Shown here: piece after piece, positions 1-11,514 of the stretch | Position numbering within the stretch: the first letter of the stretch is position 1 | Layout: the number at the start of each line of letters is the position of its first letter | Assembly (NCBI GenBank): GCA_037783415.1 | Contig: JAZGTN010000051.1 | Span: 620,001-684,000, forward strand | Reading direction: 5' to 3' | Source of the DNA: Leptasterias polaris | Lineage: Eukaryota; Echinodermata; Asteroidea; Forcipulatida; Asteriidae | DNA: 64,000 bases | Program-made: the position numbers and the translations under genes | Notes under the pieces: model-generated | Told to the model about the DNA's origin: nothing | Databases searched by the model: none | Seen by the model: the letters and a program-made list of their open reading frames with translations, nothing else

Positions 1-141
1 CCGACTGTTGACGGGAAGAAACGTGACTGTGTTGTATGCAGTTCCACCTCTAATCGGAAACAAACTCGCACGATTTGTAAGCAGTGTATCAAGCCAATGT
101 GTGTTATACCATGCTTTGAGAAATTCCACACCAAGCGATAA
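1..141 (+). CDS. piggyBac transposase, C-terminal cysteine-rich domain (partial)
   Basis: Frame 1 is open from base 1 to the TAA at 139-141 (46 residues). It encodes a Cys-rich tail with CVVC, CKQC and a final C-x-x-F-E-K-F-H pattern, the zinc-binding C-terminal domain of piggyBac transposases that recognises the element ends. It is nearly identical to the tail of the copy ending at 32125. The rest of the protein is off the window edge, so it cannot be judged whether this copy is intact. Confidence 0.85.
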   Translation, partial: PTVDGKKRDCVVCSSTSNRKQTRTICKQCIKPMCVIPCFEKFHTKR

Positions 142-1846
142 ATTAGGTCAACAATTCAACTATTAAGTTAATTATGTTAAACATTTGTAAAGCGGTTATA
201 CCATTATTGGAGAATTTCCACACCAAACTAATAATTTTCTAAACTTTCTGAATACTCCCTCCCCCCCCCGCTACAATGTTGAATCCCACAATCGCATGCC
301 TGCCAACAATCAACATTGAGGCGGGGGGGAGGGGGGGGGGGATGGTACTTAGAAAAAACAAGTATAGCACTTTGGCAAAATGTTATGTTAGTTCCTTCTT
401 TACATATTGCTTCATGATAGGTGTAAATTTGATTTGATGAGTAATTTTTTTCCAGTTCCTATTGTGCGTAATCAAAACTATCTTCTGTTTATTGAATGTG
501 CAATCCTAAAGGAATGTATTCAAACATTATGTTTATTTAAGGTTTCAGAAACAAATTTTACATTAATCAAAATGGCCGACTTAAGCAACTGTACCACATT
601 GTTTGTATTTGGTTTCATTGGGTTCCTGCATCCTGAAAACCTCGCCATATTTTATGTTACGGGCCAAAACCAAATTGGTTGGCGGCCATTTTAATTATTA
701 AAATGGCCGCCTTAACCGACTGATGCAATTACTTAATTATGTGTCTTGTTGGGTTCCTGGATCCTTAATACATTCAAGTTTCCAACATTGAGGAGGAGGC
801 GGCGGGGGGGGGGGGGGGGGAGGATGGTACGTCGAAAAAACAAGTATAGCACTTTGGAAATATTTTTTGTTAGTTCCTTCTTGACATATTGGTTAATGAT
901 AGGTAAAACATAAATTTTATGAGTTATTTTGTTCGAGTAACGTTCATATTGTGCTTAATCAAACTTCTCTTTGTTATTTTTAATGTTATAATAATCAAAA
1001 TGGCCGCCTTTTAAAGCGACTGAACCACCATGGCAATTATAATTTATGTATGTGAGGCTCATAGACGGAGATACGGACCAAAACCAAATTGCTTGGCGGA
1101 CATTTACAAATGGGCAATATTTTATGTCAGTTCCTTCTTTGTCATTAAATGTAGAAATAAATAAAACGAACGATTTTACCAGTCATTTATTTATAAGTCA
1201 TATTGTGCGTAATCCAAACTCTCTTGTTTATATTTAATGTCCTATCCTAGGAGCGGGTTGGGGGGGGGGGGGGGTGCTTCCTAAAAAATTAATAAAAACT
1301 TTTAATTTTTTTGGACGATTCATAATTTGCCAACAATCTAAATGGTCGCCTTAACCAATTGATCAACATGGGTATAGTCACCAACTCCCAGTATCTGTGA
1401 GGCTCAACCAATTGTTATTTAATTTTGGGCGGGTTTGGGGGGGGGGGGGAGGATGCTGTTTCATAAGTAATTTATTAAAACCTTATGTTTATTTAACGTT
1501 TCAAAAATATGTCTCATGCAGATTGGTATGAACAGCTACTTGACAAATGTTTAGCTTCAACATTTAAACTACTCAATTGTGTATTTAGTGGTCATAATAC
1601 CATACCTCAAATATATGTTAAAGGCAATGATTTAGTCCAAGGCAATATGCCAAAGGAAACAGTAATATGTTATTGGTTGCTCAACTTGCATTATGTGACT
1701 AGGACCTAGGCTAACCCCAATCTGCCTTGTGAGGGCGCTGTAACCTGAAACTTTGCAAAATAGTGTTGGTCTCCAGGTAGCCATGTCAAGGAAATGTCTC
1801 TGGTCACCATGGCATAAGTAGCCAATATGTGTTGGTACTGAAAGGG
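1..1846 (+). mobile_element. piggyBac-type transposon, 3' portion (copy 1, cut by window edge)
   Basis: The window opens inside the last codons of a piggyBac transposase and continues through its long 3' non-coding part to a right terminal repeat, GGTACTGAAAGGG, at 1834-1846. The same coding end, the same G-tract-rich 3' region and the same terminal repeat occur in the complete copy at 30112-35322. The base tetrad after the terminal repeat is TTAT, not the TTAA expected for piggyBac. The 3' region repeats a module of a poly-G tract, then an ACAAGTATAGCACTTTGG motif, then a TTAGTTCCTTCTTT motif. The 5' part lies outside the window. Confidence 0.85.
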
Positions 1847-1900
1847 TTATACATGACTCCAAAGGTCTTCCAGGAATTGAGAAGAACGGTTCCCAAAAAA

Positions 1901-1960
1901 CGAAGGTCACATGGGTTATCCGAACCACATTTTTGGTTCGGATAACCCTCGTGATCTTCG
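1901..1960. repeat. hairpin, ~26-bp inverted repeat
   Basis: The arms CGAAGGTCACATGGGTTATC... and ...GATAACCCTCGTGATCTTCG pair over about 26 bp around a short T-rich loop, with a few mismatches. The function is unknown. It lies 55 bp outside the piggyBac right end and could be a small MITE remnant. Confidence 0.6.
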
Positions 1961-2574
1961 GAGTTAGTTTTACTTCCAGCCGTATAAAAATTATTTACTG
2001 CACCGAATTCAACTCTGTTTTTTAACAAAAATTGATGAGTATTTGACACACAAAAATACGTATTCAAATTATGGATACAAGTTGTAAATACTACAAAAAT
2101 ATCGAACGTAAGATTTTATTTCAGAGAGTCCGAGCAACGGAAGCGAGCAGAGTATCTCGGAAGTGCAAGCGCAACAGAAACCCTCGGCTAGCCAAGAGAT
2201 AGCTGTACCGGAAGCTCATGAACATGTGGGAGGGGTAGGGAGCCAGACCACCAACTATACGTTGTTGTTATTGTGGTTTTGCTAGTCGGTACACCTCGCT
2301 GATCGAATCCGTTGTTTCAAAATCGCAACTTTTCTATGCTCTGTGTACGTTCCTTGACCCGATTTGTACCGAATTTCTTGGTAATTAAATAAGATTTATG
2401 TCAATACATAGAAATATCACTTTTATATTGACGGTGCAATTAGTTTAAACAATATTTGTGACAAACAATTCCAAAAAACGAGCCCCCCCCAAAAAAAAAA
2501 AAAAAACCCCAAAACGGAGCCCCTGAAGGGACAAGTGAAAAATAAATTAAAAATTAAAAGGTGGGAAAAAATAC
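1961..2574. other. gene-free interval
   Basis: I see no gene here. A C-tract and an A-tract lie at about 2484-2507. Confidence 0.5.
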
Positions 2575-3110
2575 CTCACTCAAAATTTCTATTGCATCCC
2601 TCGAATTCCAACAAAATAATTTCGTTTCCTCAAAATATTATTTAATTCGATGCAAAAATAATTTTGTCTCACAATACATTTTGTGAACGCAGTGTGTTTT
2701 TCTAGGTAACGAAATAGATTATTTCTAGAAAATAGGTTCTCGTTCCCTTGAACACGCTTTCTTTCCCCCGAAATACGATTAAGTTCCACAGAAATACGCT
2801 TTCGTTCCCTGAAGATACGCATTCGTTTCCTCGAAATATGATTTTGTTCGCAAGAAATATACTTTCGTTCGCTCGAAATATGCTTTCTTCCCTAAATTAC
2901 GCTTTCTTTCCCTCGAAAGGAGATTTTCCTCGACTTTGATTTTTTTGCCCGAAATATACTTTCATTCACCCGAAATATGCTTTCGCTCCCTAAAAATACG
3001 CTTTCGTTCTCTCGCAATGAGATTTTGTTCCCCAGAATTCCTCTTTCGTTCCCTCAAGATAGCTAATTTTGTTCCCTCAAGATAGCTTTCGTTCCCCAGA
3101 AGTCCAATCA
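2575..3110. repeat. degenerate ~20-24 bp minisatellite (CGTTCCCTCGAAATA type)
   Basis: At least 20 diverged units alternate a TTCGTTCCCT-like half with a CGAAATACGCT-like half. Short open frames on both strands here are by-products of the repeat. The same word family recurs at 21890-22140 and 23650-23790. Confidence 0.8.
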
Positions 3111-3137
3111 CACCAATTTGTTACATTCCTTTGTGAG

Positions 3138-3245
3138 GGGCGACTTTGAGAGGGAACGAGTTTGTATGTGACGGGGGCCACTTTGCTAGGGGGTGACTTT
3201 GTAGTTGGCGACTTTGTAATTGGCGTCTTTGCTGGGGGCGGTGTC
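3138..3245. repeat. short minisatellite, GGCGACTTTG words
   Basis: GGCGACTTTG and close variants (GGCCACTTTG, GGTGACTTTG, GGCGTCTTTG) recur at roughly 15-25 bp spacing. It directly follows the CGTTCCCT minisatellite. Confidence 0.6.
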
Positions 3246-3710
3246 CGTTGTTTATACACACTTTCAGATGGATAACGTGGACTGGATCCTCATGCCTTGT
3301 CGTAGTAAAACACTAACATAAACAGAGCACCAGTCTACTTGCAACATTGCACAGCATGTATCCCGTAAATTTGACACTTGCAACGGCTGGTAAAGCGTAT
3401 ACGATGACCTTTGACCGCTTTTGTTTTTTCGGTCATTTCTCGTTAATTACGTGATATTTTTGTATTAAAAAAATATAAAAACCATCTAGAAATAATTATC
3501 TTTGATTCTACATGGCTAAATTACGTAAACAGGTAACCGGTGTGTCCCTTTAATAACACATCAGTTACCTTCATAGCAACCCAACTTTGAAAGTCATCTT
3601 TTTTTGGTAGTCGAAGAGTTCTTGTCTGCCATACGGTTTGCATAAACACACTCACTAAAATCAAAAGCTGATATTTATTTTGTCTATTGATTTTTTGTTT
3701 TTCATTGGAA

Positions 3711-4118
3711 ATGCCAAAGTTGTTTTCTGGCGTGAGTATTTTCTTCATTGGTTTCGTTGTTTTCGTTGAGGCCTTTGGAGCTATGTGTCCTCCCGGCTGG
3801 TTGACTTCGCAGGATTCCTGCTACATCTTACTGCCTGAGAAGATGAACTGGTTTGACGCTAATAAGAGTTGTGTCAAGATTTTTAAAATGACTTGTCTTT
3901 TAGTATGCGTGGGTATTAAAGGAGAGCCAACCTCCAAGAACTGGCAAGATCGTGAGCCTTCTACCCAAAGTGAAGAATGTGTGAGAATGGCTGGTAAATG
4001 GGGAGGTAAATGGGGAGATAGTCAGTGCAGCCACAATAAATCTACTGCATGTGAGATGTCCGTGTCTGGTTGCATGCATTGCGTGGCAGCTGATGATGAC
4101 GGTCGCTTCGATCCATAA
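3711..4118 (+). pseudogene. secreted C-type lectin-like protein, internally shortened
   Basis: This 135-residue frame starts at the ATG at 3711. Upstream in-frame codons exist, but this is the only ATG placed before a good signal peptide. Residues 1-23 are a hydrophobic leader (…GVSIFFIGFVVFVEAFG). Next comes a C-type lectin-like domain start: CPPGW at 26-30, SCY at 36-38, NW at 46-47 and SC at 53-54. The C-terminal half of the fold is also recognisable (NWQDREPS, then EECVRM…GKWGDSQC…ACEM). Between them only about 20 unrelated residues stand where the family has some 50-60, so the middle of the fold is missing. The frame then runs on past the domain end. Either a deletion with a compensating shift has damaged the gene, or it has introns I cannot place. 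CTLD proteins of this kind are secreted carbohydrate-binding or immune lectins. A relative lies at 7102-7506. A possible AATAAA is at 4486. Confidence 0.6.
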
Positions 4119-4944
4119 TGTAAACATGCTCTACTAATGTGACGGAACATTGATGTCCTCTTCTTATTCGATTAAAATTAGGCAAGTCAAATTCGTTTAT
4201 CATACAGGCTCCTATATGAGAATGTACAAGTCCTTTTCAAACTTTGAGCTATTTGAATTATTCAGTTAATGTCCCTACGAAACATAAATACAACATGTTG
4301 GTTACCAATGAACGCCTCATGTAAACGCCATTGGGTGACTTGGGATCAAGCAGTTAACTGTTGTAATTGTATCCTTATGTCTCGGAGTCATCGGAAAGCA
4401 CCTTAAAGAAAGTGTATTTTGTTTTAAATCTGCCCGATCAGTGTATTTGTTTAAACAAAGGCGAACTTGAAAACACGGGGGAAAAAATAAACATTTAAAT
4501 AATATTACAATCGGTAATAACATTTTTTATTATCTACTTTCAACGCGTAGAATGTAGTTCTGTTCGTCGTGGTAAGTTTTTATAGAATCTTTTCTGCTAT
4601 TTCGCTCCTGTCGATGAATAGTGTTGATCAATGGGCCCTCGTTCACTGTGAATTTTTCTGACTTTCCCATTTTTTGTTTGGCTGTCAAAGCGTATGTCAC
4701 AAGTCAAGAAAAACATAACAGCACCCACGTGGTAAATCCCAGGCATGCGATACTCCATGATACCTCAGCAGTGCCATTAGACACGGTCTGAAAGGGGTGT
4801 CAATCAAAAGAGGTCGGTGACTTGGGTAAGAGGGGCTGAAAAAAAATCCTCCCATTGCGCCTGTGCTTTGGTTTGTACACAAAGCAATGGCGGCCTGGTT
4901 AATGTCAATGACACCGAGGTCACGCGCGTGGTCACCAAAAGTCC
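4119..4944. other. gene-free interval
   Basis: I see no supported gene. It contains the possible 3' UTR of the lectin-like gene, with AATAAA at 4486-4491. Confidence 0.4.
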
Positions 4945-4945
4945 T

Positions 4946-5113
4946 GGGGTGGATTTCACAAAGAGTTAGGACTGGTCTTATCTCGAGTTAGGACGAGTTT
5001 TGTGAAATCGATCTTAGGATTGATCTTAGCTAGGATAGATCCTATGTCTAGGACTAGTCCTAACTCCTAGGACTAGTCCTAAGTTAGGACTAGGCTTTGT
5101 GAAATCCACCCCT
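4946..5113. mobile_element. palindromic MITE (GGGGTGGATTTCACAAAG ends)
   Basis: The ends are inverted copies: GGGGTGGATTTCACAAAG on the left and CTTTGTGAAATCCACCCC on the right. The interior is made of TTAGGACTAGTCCTAA-type palindromes. It has no coding capacity and looks like a non-autonomous foldback element. Confidence 0.8.
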
Positions 5114-7100
5114 GGACCCATTGAGTTGATTGAAAACATCTGTTCCCCAACTAGCTTGGAGTCCTTTGATGTCTTACCGTCATTTCTGCGGTTAGAAAAT
5201 GGGAGATAATTAAGCCCTCGCAAGCCCTCTTAAGTGATTTATTACGTGTGACAATCGCGACTGACAGCCAGCTGAAGATATGTTACACTGAAACAGGTGC
5301 CTCGTTTGAAGGTTTTAAGGGCAGACTATGCTTTTGGTAAATGATAAAGATCAGTATCTTCACTTGGTGTATCCCAACATATCCATTACAACAAGCCTGT
5401 AAAAACCTGGGCTCAATTCGCCATCGAAGTTGCAAGATTAGCAATTTATCCTAGTTGCATAGAACTGTTTGCTTTGAGATGCGTGGGAAAAACTTCGTGC
5501 TTGATGCCTTTCTCAGATTCAACAGTAGAGTAAATACCTAAAGTATATCCTGCCTAAAATACAATAGGCCTACTTTACGACTGGTCAATGGTGCATGATT
5601 TGTTTTGAATTATAAGTATGTTAAGTAGTGTTTTTTTAATTCAATTTGGTAGTAGATGGTTTCTATAAAGTTCTGCTCTTTATGATTTGCTTGGAGTTTT
5701 AGCAAGTGTAGAGTCGTTATGCACGGTGGGTTTTACGTGTTTTACGCTTCAAAAACTAGTAATCATTGGTGTTTTGCCAAATAATTATTTGCTATAATAA
5801 CTATAGTTTGATTGATAATTTGGTGTAATGTTCTAAAAGCACGCAGATTTTAAAGGCTGGCGTTACTCCGTCTTAGAGAAAAGTAATACATAAGCCTACC
5901 TTACGATAGGCCCCCTATATACATTTGTAAAACAAAATTTTTAACATTAAATAAATATGTTGCACATCTCATAGTATGAAAAATAAACACATTTTCAGGA
6001 TTGAAAATGAGACAAATAATTATTCATCGTTTAACTACAATAAAGTATGTTTGAAATACGAGGGGCAAATTAAGATGCAGCATTAAATGGTAACGAGTAA
6101 ATATGTAATTTTATCTTTACAAATCAAAATAAAATCCCTGGAAACAAAACAAGTGAAAGTTTTACAATTGTTCCATTGTTCCATATTTGCGAGTATTCTG
6201 ATTTGCGCTCAATAGTTTTCAATGATTATAACAAACAATCATTCATCATAAAAGCCCATTACTTGAAAGTAAGTAACATTTGCAATAATGGTTTAGTTAT
6301 GGGGTTTTGGTGCAAATTTATATAGAGCTTACCAAGATGATTTGGTAACTTAGTTTAGCATTTACGATTTGCGTGATCTTCTTGGAGGAGAGAGGGAGAG
6401 TTGAACAATTACCCAGTCTGGCGGTGTAAGGAGTGGACACATAAATTAAAATAGTAAAAAATGGAAACGTTGTTTTTTCCGCTATTGAATTTTGTTTAAA
6501 TCTCCCTCCCAAATAGGCTAAATTATTTAGTTGTGACATGGTTTGCAATGGTATTAAAAAAACTATTAGATCATTTTGGAAGCATAGGCCTAATATTCAG
6601 TTCATATTGTAAACATGATTTATTTTATTTTTTTATTTTTTTAATGTTGCCTATAAATCAGCATTAATCTGTAACCCTAACTGTAAATGCATGCGATCAA
6701 GTTAGGCCAAAATTGGCGGGAATTGTCTGGTGGCCGTTTCCCTATATATAGAGAAGTTGATTTTAAATGTGCATGGTAAAACAGCACACTGGCGATGCCT
6801 CGATTGCTCACGCACGTTTGGGATAGTTATAGTTGACCTCGATCGATAGGGACAATTGAAGTAATTTACGAACGATTGAAGATGCATGACGTGATTTCAG
6901 CATCGAGCGACTTGAATATCACAATTAGTGACGCTTTCGTCTCATAGATTATTTTTAATTTTAATTTATTTTTTTTGGTGTCGAAGCCACCTGACCCATG
7001 AACGCACCGGTGATACTATTCATGATTGAGTCCAGCTCTTTTCTAACGCACTGTGTATATGTATAAACTTTCTTTGGCATTACACGAGATCATCTTTGTA
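5114..7100. other. gene-free interval upstream of second lectin-like frame
   Basis: AT-rich sequence with no open frame that resembles a protein family. I see no RNA gene or clear repeat. It may be intergenic or intronic between the two lectin-like segments. Confidence 0.4.
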
Positions 7101-7101
7101 A

Positions 7102-7506
7102 ACGTTCATTGTATTAATTGAGGCCATTCAAGCTGCATGTCCTGGCTGGCTGACTTGGCAGGATTCGTGCTACATCTTACTGCAGGAGAAGATGAACTGG
7201 TCAGATGGTTTGAGGGCTTGTGATCGACCAGGGGGAAACATGATTATCCCAAACACGAAAGGTCAACACGATTTCATTTGGGAAACTATGAGCCCACTGA
7301 TGAAAGAAGTTGATTCATCATCTGAAGAGAACGTGGAACTGTGGATTGGGTGTAAAGATAATGATCATGACGTAGAGGTAGCTTGTTTCAGCCGAGGTGG
7401 CTTGACCAACTATACAAACTGGGAAGATGACAAGCTCGTTATCTGCATCTCCACGAGCAAAAACGAAGGTGGAATAAAGCAAAGGAGCTGTAACGAGGTG
7501 CAGTAG
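7102..7506 (+). CDS. C-type lectin-like domain, no usable start (partial, exon or pseudogene)
   Basis: The frame is open from 7102 (in-frame stop at 7099) to TAG at 7504-7506. It reads CPGW, DSCY, MNWSDGLRAC, LWIGCKDN, NYTNWEDDK, then VICIS and RSCNE, a near-complete C-type lectin-like domain of normal length. The stretch before CPGW is homologous at DNA level to the signal-peptide region of the 3711-4118 gene (…TTGAGGCC…) but is interrupted by the stop. The domain may therefore be an exon entered at the AG at 7131-7132, or a duplicate that lost its leader. The nearest ATG, at 7192, would omit the first disulphide, so I do not favour it. An AATAAA at 7671-7676 is well placed. The calcium/sugar triplet motifs EPN or QPD are not visible, so sugar binding is uncertain. 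Confidence 0.6.
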   Translation, partial: TFIVLIEAIQAACPGWLTWQDSCYILLQEKMNWSDGLRACDRPGGNMIIPNTKGQHDFIWETMSPLMKEVDSSSEENVELWIGCKDNDHDVEVACFSRGGLTNYTNWEDDKLVICISTSKNEGGIKQRSCNEVQ

Positions 7507-7670
7507 TTCTGCTAAATTTCGGCACGTCCTTGTGAACGGTATGATATTAATGTGAACTACCAAGGTCCTTATAATCTGTTCCAGATTAAAATTTGATTTT
7601 GTTTTGTCATTAAATCTAATCAGTATAAACATTGAAAGAAGCAGAGTACTTAAAAGCGTACAATCCATTA

Positions 7671-7676
7671 AATAAA
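7671..7676 (+). promoter_or_regulatory. polyadenylation signal AATAAA
   Basis: AATAAA lies 165 bp after the stop of the lectin-like frame, a normal distance for a 3' UTR. Confidence 0.45.
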
Positions 7677-7957
7677 ACACGTGGTTTAAAATGTATTTGT
7701 TATTTTGTTTATAAACACATCATTAGTTAAACAGTATATATTAAATGATAAAAATCAAGCCCACAGTGTTTGAAAAGAAAACACTTTTTTGAAATCCAAG
7801 AAAAATGTAACAATTCGCAACGATGCAAAGAAGCAATGCCCCGATTGTATCCCGACGAGCGAAAGGACCAGTATTTACTACCACACCATCCAATATATTT
7901 TTGGTAAAAACAAAAAGATAAAAAAAAATAAAAAAAAATAGCTTTGGGGCCTGACCC

Positions 7958-8057
7958 CCCTCTTACATATGTGGAATGGTCCATTCTAGAATTTCAAGGA
8001 ATTTGACCCCCCCGTCATTACACTTCAGAGAAATGACTTAATTAGAGATTATGTAGT
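7958..8057. repeat. dispersed ~100-bp repeat, copy 1
   Basis: The block starting CCCCTCTTACATATGTGGAA and ending near an AAATGACTTAAT motif is repeated at 8642-8757. The two copies flank a ~580-bp segment and differ by point changes and the length of a C-tract. Confidence 0.75.
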
Positions 8058-8140
8058 ATCTTAAAAAGGCCCTTTCGCTCAGTAGTGAGAGAGTTAAGTG
8101 GACAAGTACACTTTAGAGCTATAGCCTTGTCCACGCCACA

Positions 8141-8204
8141 CATCAGGAATCACCACAGTCCTCACATCAGGAATCACCACAGTCTTCACAGCGGGAGTCA
8201 CACG
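8141..8204. repeat. three-unit minisatellite (ATCAGGAATCACCACAGTC)
   Basis: There are two near-perfect units and one degraded unit of about 24 bp. Confidence 0.65.
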
Positions 8205-8641
8205 TTTACTAAGTGCACTAAAAGCAGCAGGAATAGACCCTTTGCATCACTGTTAATGCTGAGGTCAACCTTTGGAAACGTGCATGCGCCGCATAGGTTT
8301 TCAATAGACTGGTCCCCTGTCTTTATCCGCAAGTTTAAAGACAGGCACTGGCCTTACATGCCCAATAATTTAATTGGATACATTGATTTCATTGGATAAA
8401 AGTGCTGTGACGTAAGCTTTCTATATCTGTGTTATGATTGGTCCGAGGTGATCGATCGTCTACATCCAGCGTGTGCATAAAGTTTACATCATGTAGTGTT
8501 GTTGGATGTAGGCCTACGTGTAAATTGACTACAAATCCCGTGAATGTGAGGTCAAATGTACATCTGGCAACAATCCACACAGGCTGGTATCTGGCGTTAT
8601 TCACGAGCCTCGAAATGTGACGTCAACCCCCCCCCCTCTAA

Positions 8642-8757
8642 CCCCCTCTTACATATGTGGAATGGTCCATTCTAGGATATCAAGGATTTTGACCCCCCCC
8701 CCCCCCCCCCCAGTCATTACACTTTGGAGAAATTACTTAATGCTCAATTTGCAAATT
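8642..8757. repeat. dispersed ~100-bp repeat, copy 2
   Basis: Second copy of the 7958-8057 block in the same orientation, with an expanded C-tract at about 8692-8711. Confidence 0.75.
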
Positions 8758-8971
8758 ATGTTAGGCGTGTAAACTCCGCGTCACACGAAATGCGCACATC
8801 ACTGTATAAGACATTTGGACGATGGCTCAAAAAATGGCGCAGTCTTGATTGATGTGATGATGACGTCTGGTGAATTAGATCAATTGAGTAATGAAGAGTT
8901 GAAGCATGGTTACCTCGTATGACGAACCTCGCGTACACACACACCATTTCACAGTATATGTAATGTACATC

Positions 8972-9397
8972 TGGGCCCAATTTCATGGTTCTACTTACGC
9001 CCGAATTCTGCGCTTACTATCACCGTTCTATACGCTTACTGTGCAAGCGCCGAATTCATGCGCTAGATGTGTAAGTGAAGAATGACTATAGTTACGTAGA
9101 CTTGATTTCAAGTCTGAGATCGCGGTTATTTCTCTGCATCAGCCACGCAAAATCCCCCCCGCAGATTGGCTATTACACGCTCTAACTCGCACGAGGTTTA
9201 TCCACAAGAAGGCGCTATTTCAGGCAGTAATGTATCGGCTATCAGGTAGACTGAAAACCCACGATCACATGCACAGACTTGGAACCAAGTCTACGTGGAG
9301 TACGCACGCGCACAAACAAAAATTCCATGCTGACCTGTGAAATACGCTTGACGTAAGCGCAGAATTCCCGGTAAGCAGAGCCATTAAATTGAGCCCA
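8972..9397. mobile_element. MITE with ~45-bp imperfect terminal inverted repeats (TGGGCCCAATTTCATGG)
   Basis: The left end TGGGCCCAATTTCATGG…CTTACG…GAATTCTGCGCTTA matches, inverted, the right end at about 9346-9397 (…AAATTGAGCCCA). There is no coding potential. It is interpreted as a non-autonomous DNA transposon. Confidence 0.75.
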
Positions 9398-9473
9398 ACG
9401 GTGACTGCCAGGCGCTGTGTGCTACAACTCAATTGCAGGTAATCTTCGCAACCACCTTTGACAAGCCTAACTA

Positions 9474-9651
9474 AAGCCCGGTTAATAATTCCTGCGAATG
9501 CGAAGCGAATTTTGACGTCAGATGGCTGTTTTCGCTGCAAATATTTCGCAGGAGTTGAGCTGTGGGCAACTCTTCCAAATTATTTGTTGCGAATTTGTGA
9601 CGTCAAAACTCGCATCGCATTCGCATTCGCAGGAATTATGAACCAGGCTTA
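9474..9651. mobile_element. MITE with GCGAATGCGAA terminal repeats, TAA target duplication
   Basis: The ends AGCCCGGTTAATAATTCCTG and, inverted, AGCCTGGTTCATAATTCCTG are about 45-bp terminal inverted repeats, both followed by GCGAATGCGA and a TGACGTCA-like word. Both flanks carry TAA (…AACTAA and TAAGAGG), a 3-bp duplication as made by PIF/Harbinger transposases. A truncated relative lies at about 35545-35675. Confidence 0.75.
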
Positions 9652-9684
9652 AGAGGTTTGCTGAAGAAGAAACAAATTGAAAAC

Positions 9685-9757
9685 ACCCCCCCCCCCCCCC
9701 CCCAAAAAAAATATATATATATATATATAAAAATAAAAAATAAAAATAAATAAAATG
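9685..9757. repeat. low-complexity tract: poly-C, poly-A, (TA)n, A/T-rich
   Basis: A C-run of about 18, an A-run, then about ten TA units and ATAAAA words. Confidence 0.9.
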
Positions 9758-10401
9758 TGAACCCGTAAATATTGTATTAGTAATTATGTGAGTAGATTAT
9801 TTATAATGTGATACTGGGCACAGTTGTATCAAAGTGCACAAAAGTTTCAATGGTTGCAGTGTAAGGTTTTGTGTATTCTTGAACTTATCTTGGCTAGTTG
9901 TACTTTTTCGGATCCGATGAAAAAATGGACAACCGTCTGAAATGAAAATATTCAAAAAAACAATATGTTTGTCTTAATTGCTTGCATTTAGCGAACATAA
10001 GGTTTAGTCTTTATCTGTTGTCAAGGAGCGTGCTGATTTGTTAATGTAGGGATGCGGGATGGAGGCCAGTCCTCTACTGACAGGGGAAGAGCACTTGGAG
10101 ACCATATCAAGAAAGAAACCTCAGGATGAAAAACATCTAGGATGACCTTAATTTAATCCTCAGCTCAAAGAAACACTGTGTGAAAACTATATTTGACGGC
10201 AAAAAACCACCCACCCATTACTGCAGGTTCTCCGACAAATACCCTTTTACAACCAGAGTAAGAGAGCAATGAAACAAAACGGAGAGAAATAGAGAAAAAA
10301 TATGCTCTCGGTATGTGCCTTATACAGACTCCAACAAAACAGAAATACGAGAAGCCAAAAGAAAGATTGAGGGCGCACTTGCGTTCCTAATAGAGTCGTA
10401 T
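9758..10401. other. gene-free interval
   Basis: No supported gene. Around 10205-10395 a broken reading frame with K/E/R-rich fragments might be an old element remnant, but it has several stops and I cannot identify it. Confidence 0.35.
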
Positions 10402-10886
10402 GGTTTCACCCCTCTAAATAGACTCCCATAGCAAACAATGCTAAATGCTAAATATTCAAAAATTCTCAAAAAATAGTTAAAAGTCTCTCAGCCTCTTGAA
10501 ATCCAATCAAATATATTTTCAGACCACTAAACTTCAGATTTCTTTTCAATTTTTGGCAGGTCAGCCGTTTGGAATTTTTTCTAATTAACCCAGAAAAAAA
10601 CACCCCCGAAAATGTGTTTTTCCCAAACCGACTTGCCGCCAGTTTTTATGAGGCACTCCTCCAATTCCCAAGCTAAATAGGACCAACTTTAAAGCCCAAA
10701 TTTATCAAATCTCCTCAAAACTTGAAACCCAGAACCCCCAGGTTGTGATAAGTTCTTATAATTGCACAGTCTATTAGTTACATGACCCCCAAAACGTTAT
10801 AATTAAAAATAAGTTGTGGGTTTACAATTTATGATAAGTAGCTTGGCGCATGAATTTTTGGTCGATTTAGAGTAGTGCACCCTATA
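10402..10886. repeat. 485-bp dispersed repeat, copy A
   Basis: It starts GGTTTCACCCCTCTAAATAG and ends near GTGCACCCTATA, and is almost identical to 12154-12638. It has no terminal inverted repeat and no open frame. Copies end at or beside TATA words, which may mark a target preference. Confidence 0.85.
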
Positions 10887-11400
10887 AGGGCAGTCAATTA
10901 TTCTTTATGGTGAAAAAATTATGCTTAAAATGTTGAGAATAAGTCACTGATATGAAATCTGGGGGGAAAAATGGAATATTTTATTGCGTTTGTCTACAAC
11001 AAGGTCAAACATGTTGAAGCATTTACATGTACTTTAAGCAATGTGAGAGGAAAAACCTGCATGACACACTGTGCACATTATATTGGAATACTTGGAAGTT
11101 ACGTCCAAATCTTCCCTCAAAAAGTTATTAACATGTCTCTTTTTCGTAATAAGATTCTAAAAACCTTACAAACTATTTAATTAATCGACAAGAGGGGTTT
11201 AATTATTGTGGAGAAGTGGTAAAAAGGGAAAGAGGTTGGAAGGGGGCCTTGAGTTGGGGGCGGTTTTGCTTTCCCTCCAACTTTTCTAACCTTGTATTAT
11301 ATTGAGTTTAAAATTGTGAACTTTATAACAACGTTCCCAACAAACAAACACATTTTACCACATTTATTGTTCTTCCAAGTTTCATCTTACCTAGCTGTTA
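10887..11400. other. gene-free interval
   Basis: AT-rich. One 69-codon frame (10971-11180) resembles nothing I recognise and has no splice or promoter context to support it. Confidence 0.35.
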
Positions 11401-11401
11401 A

Positions 11402-11437
11402 GGGGGGGGGGGGGGGGGGGGGGGGCGGGTAAAGGGG
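11402..11437. repeat. poly-G tract (about 24 G, then GGGTAAAGGGGTGGG)
   Basis: The longest uninterrupted G-run in the window. It is a likely G-quadruplex former, and its length may be unreliable. Confidence 0.9.
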
Positions 11438-11514
11438 TGGGCGGGGCATGTTGCAAAATTCCATTCCAGATACCATACGGTTAGTTGTGGACAATTAAAT
11501 AGGTTAATACTGTA

